Source: Microbacterium testaceum StLB037 (GTDB lineage Bacteria; Actinomycetota; Actinomycetes; Actinomycetales; Microbacteriaceae). From it: 64,000 nucleotides of DNA. The DNA is taken from NCBI RefSeq assembly GCF_000202635.1, contig NC_015125.1:1860001-1924000 (forward strand), given 5' to 3'. Below are positions 58,986-64,000 of this stretch, piece by piece. Position 1 is the first letter of the stretch, and each line of letters begins with the position of its first letter. A program made the position numbers and the translations under genes. The notes beneath the pieces are model-generated. The model was given only the letters and a program-made list of their open reading frames with translations. It was not told the origin of the DNA and searched no databases.

Positions 58986-59107
58986 TGGCGGTGGTCCGCT
59001 TCTGCTGTCGTCGCGGGGCGGAGTGAGCGCGGCGGGTGCTCGACTCGCGCGGTCTGTGTCGCGCGGGACGTTCACGAGGGTCGTGCGGCCTGCGCGCGCG
59101 GGCAGGT

Positions 59108-59188
59108 CACCGGAATCGGAGGGGACCATCGGATTCGGATGCCGCGGCGGCATCCGTCCGATCCTGTCGCGCCGGTCCGATTCCGGTG
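59108..59188. repeat. four-core inverted repeat element Q9 (core ATCGGA)
   Basis: The outer arms CACCGGAATCGGA (59108-59120) and TCCGATTCCGGTG (59176-59188) pair over 13 bp. The inner arms ATCGGATTCGGATGCCGC and GCGGCATCCGTCCGAT (about 59129-59162) pair with two changes. Q8, Q9 and the ECF42 promoter occupy the 441-bp gap between the DGPF and exonuclease genes. Confidence 0.72.
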
Positions 59189-59249
59189 CGCGGGTCGGAA
59201 CGCGCGCGTCGGCGCGGGGCGTCGTCAGCCGGATGCCACGCCCCGGCGC

Positions 59250-60095
59250 TCAGCCGAAGATCATCGGTAGATCGTCGTCGTCCCCGGCATCCGTCGGGTC
59301 GAGATCGGCGACGACGGGGACGTGGTCGCTGGGGACCTCGCCCTTGCGTTCGTCGCGGTGGATCTCGGCGCCCTGCACCGCGTCGGCGAACGCGCGCGAT
59401 CCGAGGATGAAGTCGATGCGCAGGCCCTCGTTGCGGGGGAAGCGCAGCTGCTTGTAGTCCCAGTAGGTGTAGCCCGTGGGGATCAGCGGCCGGACGACGT
59501 CGGTCAGCCCGGCCGTCTCGAACGCCGCGAAGGCCGCCCGCTCCGCCGGAGAGACGTGGGTCGTCGCGCCCTCGACGACCGTGGGGTCGCCGTTGTCGGC
59601 ATCCGTCGGGGCGATGTTGAAGTCGCCGGTCAGCGCGAGCGGGAGGTCGGGGTCTTTCGCGAGCGTGTCGGCGGTGTACTGCCGGAGCTTCTCGAGCCAG
59701 TCGAGCTTGTACGCGTAGTGCGGGTCGTCGAGTCCGCGCCCGTTCGGGACGTAGAGGCTCCACACCCGCACCCCGTTGACGGTCGCGCCGATCGCGCGCG
59801 CCTCCTGCGGGAGGTCGGGGCCTTCTTTGCCCTTCTCGAAGCCGGGCATGTCGGGGAAGCCGATCTCGACGTCCTCGAGCGGCTCACGGCTCGCGATCGC
59901 GACGCCGTTCCACTGGTTCAGCCCGTGCGCGGCGACGTGGTATCCGGCCTCCTCGAAGGCCGCGTACGGGAACTGCTCCGTCTTGCACTTGATCTCCTGC
60001 ATCGCCAGCACGTCGATGTGCTCGCGCACGCAGAACTCGACGGTGCGGGTGACGCGAGCGCGGATGGAGTTGACGTTCCAGGTGGCCAGGCGCAT
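59250..60095 (-). CDS. xth: exodeoxyribonuclease III
   Basis: 281 residues of the AP-endonuclease/ExoIII family: MRLATWNVNSIRARV at the start, MQEIKCKTEQFP with the metal Glu, SLYVPNGRG, the catalytic LTGDFNIAP, RIDFILGSRA and the terminal SDHVPVVADL His. It repairs abasic sites and degrades DNA 3' to 5'. ATG at 60095 is chosen because the family starts there and TAGGCT ends 7 nt before it; longer frames are repeat sequence. Confidence 0.95.
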   Translation of the reverse strand: MRLATWNVNSIRARVTRTVEFCVREHIDVLAMQEIKCKTEQFPYAAFEEAGYHVAAHGLNQWNGVAIASREPLEDVEIGFPDMPGFEKGKEGPDLPQEARAIGATVNGVRVWSLYVPNGRGLDDPHYAYKLDWLEKLRQYTADTLAKDPDLPLALTGDFNIAPTDADNGDPTVVEGATTHVSPAERAAFAAFETAGLTDVVRPLIPTGYTYWDYKQLRFPRNEGLRIDFILGSRAFADAVQGAEIHRDERKGEVPSDHVPVVADLDPTDAGDDDDLPMIFG

Positions 60096-60147
60096 GGCAT
60101 CCAGCCTACTTTCGCGCACCGACATCGCCGTCCGATCTCGCGCGCCG

Positions 60148-60285
60148 GCCGTGGCGCCCGAGCTCTTGGGCCCCGGCCGTGGCGCCCGAGCCGTGGTGCC
60201 CGAGCCGCGGTGGCCGAGCCCTTGGGCCCCGGCCGTCACGCCCGAGCCGTGGCGCCCGAGCCCTTGGGCCCCGGCCGTCGCGCGG
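60148..60285. repeat. 14-bp tandem array with two unit types
   Basis: Nine units of 14 bp and a partial one, mixing GCCGTGGCGCCCGA and GCCCTTGGGCCCCG in the order A B A A A B A A B A. It fills most of the 323-bp gap between xth and pyrE; the rest holds the pyrE promoter. Confidence 0.85.
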
Positions 60286-60418
60286 AGTTCCTCGCCGGCG
60301 CGCCGCTCCCGGCGCCGCGGCCACGGTGAGTCGCCCGCGGACTCCGCGGGACGGATGCCGGAGCCCGGCGCCGCGCCATCCCGCGGTCGCGCGCGGCCGG
60401 GGCAATAGACTCGACGCC

Positions 60419-60997
60419 GTGACCGCCGCCAGCACGCCCGAGCTCGAAGCCGACCGCCAGGCCCTCATCTGCCTCATCAACGCCGAGGCGGTGTTCCACG
60501 GCGACTTCACCCTCTCGAGCGGCAAGAAGGCGACGTACTACGTCGACATGCGCAAGCTCACCCTCGACCACCGGGCCGCCCCCGCGATCGGACGTCTCGT
60601 GCTCGACCTGGTCAAAGACCTCGACGGTGTCGTGGCCGTCGGCGGTCTGACCCTGGGCGCTGACCCGATCGCCAACGCCGTCATGCACGAGTCGGTGCAC
60701 GCCGGCCGCCCGCTCGACGCGTTCGTCGTGCGCAAGGAGCCGAAGGACCACGGCCGCGGCCGCCAGATCGAGGGCGCCGACGTGAAGGGCAAGCGCGTCG
60801 TCGTCGTCGAGGACACCTCGACCACCGGTCAGTCGGCGCTCAAGGCCGTCGAGGCCCTGCGCCGCGAGGGTGCCGAGGTCATCGCCGTCGCCGTCATCGT
60901 CGACCGCAAGACGGGCGCTCAGGCGGCGATCGAGGCCGAGGGCCTGCAGTGGCTGGCATCCATCGATCTCGACGACCTCGGGCTGCAGCCGCAGTAA
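60419..60997 (+). CDS. pyrE: orotate phosphoribosyltransferase
   Basis: 192 residues. The family start has AVFHGDFTLSSGKKATYYVD, followed by GGLTLGADPIANAV and VRKEPKDHGRGRQIEG (catalytic loop). The PRPP motif VVVVEDTSTTGQSAL lies near residues 122-136. It joins orotate to PRPP, making OMP in pyrimidine synthesis. TAGACT ends 7 nt before the GTG at 60419, suggesting a leaderless message. It is alone, not in a pyr operon. Confidence 0.96.
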   Translation: MTAASTPELEADRQALICLINAEAVFHGDFTLSSGKKATYYVDMRKLTLDHRAAPAIGRLVLDLVKDLDGVVAVGGLTLGADPIANAVMHESVHAGRPLDAFVVRKEPKDHGRGRQIEGADVKGKRVVVVEDTSTTGQSALKAVEALRREGAEVIAVAVIVDRKTGAQAAIEAEGLQWLASIDLDDLGLQPQ

Positions 60998-61044
60998 GCC
61001 CCGCCCGCGGTCTCCCGCCGCGTCACGGGCCCTCGCCGCGTCAC

Positions 61045-61118
61045 GAGAACAGGCCACGCACCCAGAACAGGTCGTTCACGCGGATATCGCCCTGTCGCGG
61101 TGGCGTCCCCTGTTCTGG
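61045..61118. repeat. four-core repeat element Q10 (core AGAACAGG)
   Basis: Forward GAGAACAGG (61045-61052) and CCAGAACAGG (61062-61071) are followed by reverse CCCTGTCG (61090-61097) and CCTGTTCTGG (61109-61118). The second and fourth are perfect complements. It lies between convergent pyrE and a small membrane protein gene. Confidence 0.65.
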
Positions 61119-61125
61119 CGACATC

Positions 61126-61181
61126 GCCGGACGCCGGATGCCGGACGCCGGACGCCGGATGCCGGACGCCGGACGCCGGGT
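61126..61181. repeat. 7-bp tandem array GCCGGAC / GCCGGAT
   Basis: Eight units, six GCCGGAC-like and two GCCGGAT. It adjoins Q10. Each GCCGGAT-GCC junction contains the heptamer GGATGCC. Confidence 0.82.
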
Positions 61182-61188
61182 GCAGGGG

Positions 61189-61341
61189 TCAGCGCCGTTC
61201 GTCGTCGCCCGGGCCCGGACCGTCGAACGGGTCACGCCGTCCGCCGCCGCGCCGCGAACGCCGCCACTGCACGATGAGGGCGACCAGGCTGCCGGCCGTG
61301 ATGATCAGGGCCGAGATGAGCCAGAGTGTGCGGTCGTCCAC
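61189..61341 (-). CDS. small single-pass membrane protein
   Basis: 50 residues from GTG at 61341 (ribosome site GAGAGGACG). One membrane segment (LWLISALIITAGSLVALIVQW), then a basic, Gly/Asp-rich tail (RRSRRGGGRRD). Function unknown. It lies 22 bp after the phosphatase gene and is probably co-transcribed. Confidence 0.65.
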   Translation of the reverse strand: MDDRTLWLISALIITAGSLVALIVQWRRSRRGGGRRDPFDGPGPGDDERR

Positions 61342-61363
61342 GGGTTCGTCCTCTCGGATGGGC

Positions 61364-62194
61364 CTAGAGCCCTTCGGCGAGGCCGTCCTCGCCGTCGGCG
61401 AAGTCGCTCTCGAGGGGCTCGTCGCGCACCAGCTCCGCAACGGAACCGAGGATCTCGTCGGGGCGGAACGGGTACCGCTCGATCTCGCGCTCGTCGCTGA
61501 TGCCCGTCATGACGAGTACCGTGTGCAGGCCCGCCTCGATACCCGCGACGATGTCGGTGTCCATGCGGTCGCCGATCATCCCGGTGTTCTCGCTGTGGGC
61601 ACCGATCCGATTCAGCGCCGACCGGAACATCATCGGGTTGGGCTTGCCGACGATGTAGGGCTCGCGCCCCGTCGCCTTGGTGATGAGCGCGGCGATCGCC
61701 CCGGTCGCGGGCAGCACGCCCTCGGTCGAGGGGCCCGTGGCATCCGGATTCGTGGCGATGAAACGCGAACCGCCGCGGATGAAGCGGATCGCCTTGGTGA
61801 TCGCCTCGAACGAGTAGTTGCGCGTCTCGCCGACCACGACGTAGTCGGGGGCCGTTTCGGTCATGATGAACCCGGCTTCGTGGAGCGCGGTCGTCAGCCC
61901 CGCCTCGCCGATGACGAAGGCGGACCCTCCGGGCATCTGCGACTTGAGGAAGTCGGCGGTCGCGAGCGCCGAGGTCCAGATCGACGACTCGGGCACCACC
62001 AGGCCGGAGGCCCGCAGCCGGGCGCTCAGATCGCGCGGCGTGAAGATCGAGTTGTTGGTGAGGACGAGGAACGGCGTGCCCTCGGCACGCCACTGCGCCA
62101 GGAGCTCGGCGGCTCCCGGGACGGGGGTGTTCTCGTGGACGAGCACGCCGTCCATGTCGGTGAGCCAGCACTCGATCTCGGCACGGGTTCGCAT
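61364..62194 (-). CDS. HAD-IIA phosphatase (NagD-like)
   Basis: 276 residues. Motif I DMDGVL at 13-18, motif II in LTNNSIFTP, a C2 cap, motif III Lys in VGKPNPMMF and motif IV GDRMDTDIVAG. It dephosphorylates small phosphometabolites such as sugar or nucleotide phosphates. TAGGCT ends 6 nt before the ATG at 62194 on its strand (leaderless). Confidence 0.93.
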   Translation of the reverse strand: MRTRAEIECWLTDMDGVLVHENTPVPGAAELLAQWRAEGTPFLVLTNNSIFTPRDLSARLRASGLVVPESSIWTSALATADFLKSQMPGGSAFVIGEAGLTTALHEAGFIMTETAPDYVVVGETRNYSFEAITKAIRFIRGGSRFIATNPDATGPSTEGVLPATGAIAALITKATGREPYIVGKPNPMMFRSALNRIGAHSENTGMIGDRMDTDIVAGIEAGLHTVLVMTGISDEREIERYPFRPDEILGSVAELVRDEPLESDFADGEDGLAEGL

Positions 62195-62239
62195 GGGGTC
62201 AGCCTAGCCTCGACGTCCGACATCACCACCGGGACAGCA

Positions 62240-62275
62240 GACGGGAGGGCGGGGCCGCCACCCCACCCTCCCGTC
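62240..62275 (-). terminator. terminator of the CsbD gene
   Basis: GACGGGAGGGCGGGG (62240-62254) and CCCCACCCTCCCGTC (62261-62275) form a 15-bp stem with one mismatch and a 6-nt loop. Confidence 0.8.
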
Positions 62276-62286
62276 GTTCATGCGGC

Positions 62287-62457
62287 TTACTTGAACGCGT
62301 CCTTGACGTTCTCGCCGGCCTTCTTGGCGTGCGCCTCGGTCTGCTCGAGCTTGCCCTCGGCCGCGAGCCGGTCGTTGTCGGTGGCGTTGCCGATGGCTTC
62401 CTTCGCCTTGCCGACGATGTCCTGAGCGGCGTTCTTGATCTTGTCGTCGAGACCCAT
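62287..62457 (-). CDS. CsbD-like stress protein
   Basis: 56 residues, too short for common length cut-offs. It starts MGLDDKIKNAAQDIVGKAKE and continues AIGNATDNDRLAAEGKLEQT, matching the CsbD family (small charged helical proteins induced by general stress and abundant in the cell). GAAAGGAACC stands before the ATG at 62457, and a terminator follows. Function of CsbD is unknown. Confidence 0.92.
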   Translation of the reverse strand: MGLDDKIKNAAQDIVGKAKEAIGNATDNDRLAAEGKLEQTEAHAKKAGENVKDAFK

Positions 62458-62649
62458 GATCGGTTCCTTTCGGGGATGTATCGGCGTCGCGGAACGGTCA
62501 GGTCACGCGGCGGAGCGGGTGCGCTCACAGGGAAGACGGGACGAGTGGGCGATTCGTCACGCGAAGCCCGGATTTTTTTCTCGCGCACCGGTATGCCGGA
62601 TCCGGAATGCACCCGTGACGCCGCCGCCGCTTCTGGTTAGGGTCGGAGG

Positions 62650-63597
62650 GTGACGCGCGCGGAGTGGGACCCCAGGAACCTGCCCGACCTCTCGGGTCGG
62701 ACGTACCTCGTCACGGGTGCCACGCGCGGACTCGGTTTCTTCGCGTGCGAGCAACTCGCCGCCGCGCGCGCCCACGTGCTGCTGACCGGACGCAGCCCGC
62801 ACAAGCTCCAGACCGCGAAAGAGGCGCTGAAGAGGTCGAATCCGGATGCCTCGATCGAGACGCTCCTGCTCGACACGAGCAACCTCGGATCGGTGCGCGC
62901 CGCCGCGGCCACCGCGCGCGCCCGGGGCCGGCTCGACGGTCTGCTGCTGAACGCGGGCATCGTGCACCCGCCGAAGAACCGCGAGACCGCGGGCGGCCAC
63001 GAGCTGGTCTTCGCCACGAACGTGCTGGGGCATTTCGCCCTCGCGGGCGAGATGCTCAAGCCCCTCGCCGCGGCGCGCGGCCGGATGGTCTGGGTCGGCA
63101 GCATGTCGACCTCTCTGTGGAACCACGTTCCGACCGACCCCGAGCTCGTCGAGGGGTACTCGCCGTGGCGCGCGTACGTGCAGTCCAAGGCGGCCACGAC
63201 GGCTCTCGGGCTCGAGGCCGATCGTCGCCTGCGCGCCCACAGCGTTCCGGTGGAGAGCCTCGTCGCGCACCCCGGCTATTCCACGAGCGGCCGCACGCGC
63301 GGCATCCGCGGGGTCAACGAACCGACACGCCTGTCGCGCTTCGTCGACAACCTGCAGGCGCCCGTGACGCAGTCGAAGGAACAGGGTGCGTGGTCGCTCG
63401 TGCGCGCCCTCGTCGACCCGACGGCCGAGGGCGGGACCATGTACGGTCCCGCGCTCGTGGCCCGCGGTCTTCCGCGTCCCGCGACCCCGTCCCGCCGCGC
63501 GCGGGCGACCGACCTCGGCTCCGACCTGTGGCTCGCGTGCGAGACCGCGACCCACGTGCGGTGGCCCTTCGACCGGGTGCGGCGCGCGGCATCCTGA
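62650..63597 (+). CDS. short-chain dehydrogenase (retinol-dehydrogenase-like)
   Basis: 315 residues. The NADP-type motif TGATRGLG is at 23-30 and is followed by TGRSPHK (Arg favouring NADPH). NAGI is near 101; Ser in VWVGSMSTS, then YVQSKAA for Tyr and Lys. The long C-terminal part (GTMYGPALVARGLPR) is typical of WW-oxidoreductase/retinol-dehydrogenase types. TAGGGT ends 6 nt before the GTG at 62650. Substrate unknown. Confidence 0.88.
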   Translation: MTRAEWDPRNLPDLSGRTYLVTGATRGLGFFACEQLAAARAHVLLTGRSPHKLQTAKEALKRSNPDASIETLLLDTSNLGSVRAAAATARARGRLDGLLLNAGIVHPPKNRETAGGHELVFATNVLGHFALAGEMLKPLAAARGRMVWVGSMSTSLWNHVPTDPELVEGYSPWRAYVQSKAATTALGLEADRRLRAHSVPVESLVAHPGYSTSGRTRGIRGVNEPTRLSRFVDNLQAPVTQSKEQGAWSLVRALVDPTAEGGTMYGPALVARGLPRPATPSRRARATDLGSDLWLACETATHVRWPFDRVRRAAS

Positions 63598-63639
63598 GTC
63601 CGTCGTGTCCGTGTCGGGGGCTACCCCTACAGTGATCGC

Positions 63640-64000
63640 ATGGACCAGGCGATCGCCGACAGCACCGACGCCGACGACGCCCGCGGTCTGACCGCCGCCG
63701 CCGTCGCCGAGCGGGTCGCCTCGGGGCAGACCAACTCGTACGCCGCCGACACGAGCCGCAGCGCGTGGAACATCGTGCGCGCGAACGTCTTCACGCTCTT
63801 CAACGGCATCGTGGCGGCGTGCTTCCTGGTGCTCCTGCTCCTCGGCCGCTGGCAGGACGCGCTGTTCGGCATCGCGGCGCTGTCGAACGCGGTGATCGGC
63901 TGCGTGCAAGAGTTCCGGGCCAAGGCGGCTCTCGACCGCCTCGCCCTCCTCAACGCCCCGCGCGCCCGCGTGCGGCGCGACGGCGTCGACGCCGAGATCG
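63640..64000 (+). CDS. P-type cation ATPase, N-terminal part (cut by the window)
   Basis: 120 residues up to the window end. GLTAAAVAERVASGQTNSYAADTSRSAWNI is the actuator-side N-terminus, and NVFTLFNGIVAACFLVLLLL and FGIAALSNAVIGCVQEFRAK are the first two membrane segments, as in CtpE-like calcium or cation pumps of actinobacteria. The phosphorylation motif lies beyond the window. TACAGT ends 6 nt before the ATG, so the message is probably leaderless. Confidence 0.88.
   Translation, partial: MDQAIADSTDADDARGLTAAAVAERVASGQTNSYAADTSRSAWNIVRANVFTLFNGIVAACFLVLLLLGRWQDALFGIAALSNAVIGCVQEFRAKAALDRLALLNAPRARVRRDGVDAEI

Overview
The window is about 70% G+C, uses many GTG starts, and looks like the chromosome of a high-GC actinobacterium of the family Microbacteriaceae, most likely Microbacterium. 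The support is a dnaK-grpE-dnaJ-hspR operon with HspR (HAIR) operators, typical actinobacterial proteins, many probable leaderless genes (a TAnnnT hexamer exactly 6-7 nt before the start codon), and heavy use of the heptamer GGATGCC. I see no rRNA, intact insertion sequence, prophage or CRISPR array. One tRNA is present, tRNA-Gly(CCC).

Layout. 1-11.4 kb is accessory metabolism and regulation: a FAH-family hydrolase cut by the window edge, an SDR, a drug/metabolite exporter, a pyranose-oxidase-like FAD oxidoreductase, a SnoaL-like protein, a BLUF blue-light photoreceptor with a small partner, a MarR regulator divergent from a quinone oxidoreductase with two palindromic operators, and a ThuA plus Gfo/Idh pair divergent from a LacI regulator. 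11.4-14.5 kb holds tRNA-Gly with a duplicated 3' fragment, dcd, and a divergent pair of MarR-like regulators with His/Gly-rich tails. 14.5-22.3 kb holds a UMF1-type permease, a DEAD-box helicase and the heat-shock operon. 23.1-29.2 kb is a histidine-utilisation operon (iclR-hutU-M20 hydrolase-hutF-hutI) with four ATGA/GTGA overlaps and no hutH. 29.3-33.0 kb encodes an asymmetric heterodimeric ABC exporter. 33.4-38.8 kb has an LLM-oxidoreductase/BBE fusion with a HxlR regulator, and two GT4 glycosyltransferases. 39-45 kb has a GlxA/AraC regulator, an N-domain-less ClpB under a perfect HAIR operator, a YdcF-like protein and a HipBA module. 45-50.5 kb has a nitroreductase, G6PDH divergent from a GH15 enzyme, and small proteins. 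50.5-57 kb has a NatAB-like ABC-2 transporter with a DesK/NarL-type two-component system. 57-64 kb has an ECF42 sigma factor with its DGPF partner, exonuclease III, pyrE, a NagD-like phosphatase, a CsbD stress protein, an SDR and the start of a P-type ATPase.

How genes work together. HspR (21.8 kb) should control both its own dnaK operon and clpB 18 kb away, since both have HAIR sites. The hut genes convert urocanate towards glutamate. GH15 (possible trehalase) and G6PDH could feed glucose into the pentose phosphate route. The ECF42 gene sits behind its DGPF partner, which has a matching TGTCGA-N17-CGAC promoter.

The most unusual signal is not a protein. At least ten noncoding stretches of 60-85 bp share one architecture: two forward and two inverted copies of a short core, often nested as two perfect hairpins. 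The core sequence changes from locus to locus while the layout stays the same. A probable eleventh lies inside a glycosyltransferase gene. These are separate from the TGAGCxTGTCGAAGGGACC repeats and from several tandem arrays (7, 8, 14 and 18 bp units), which are also annotated.
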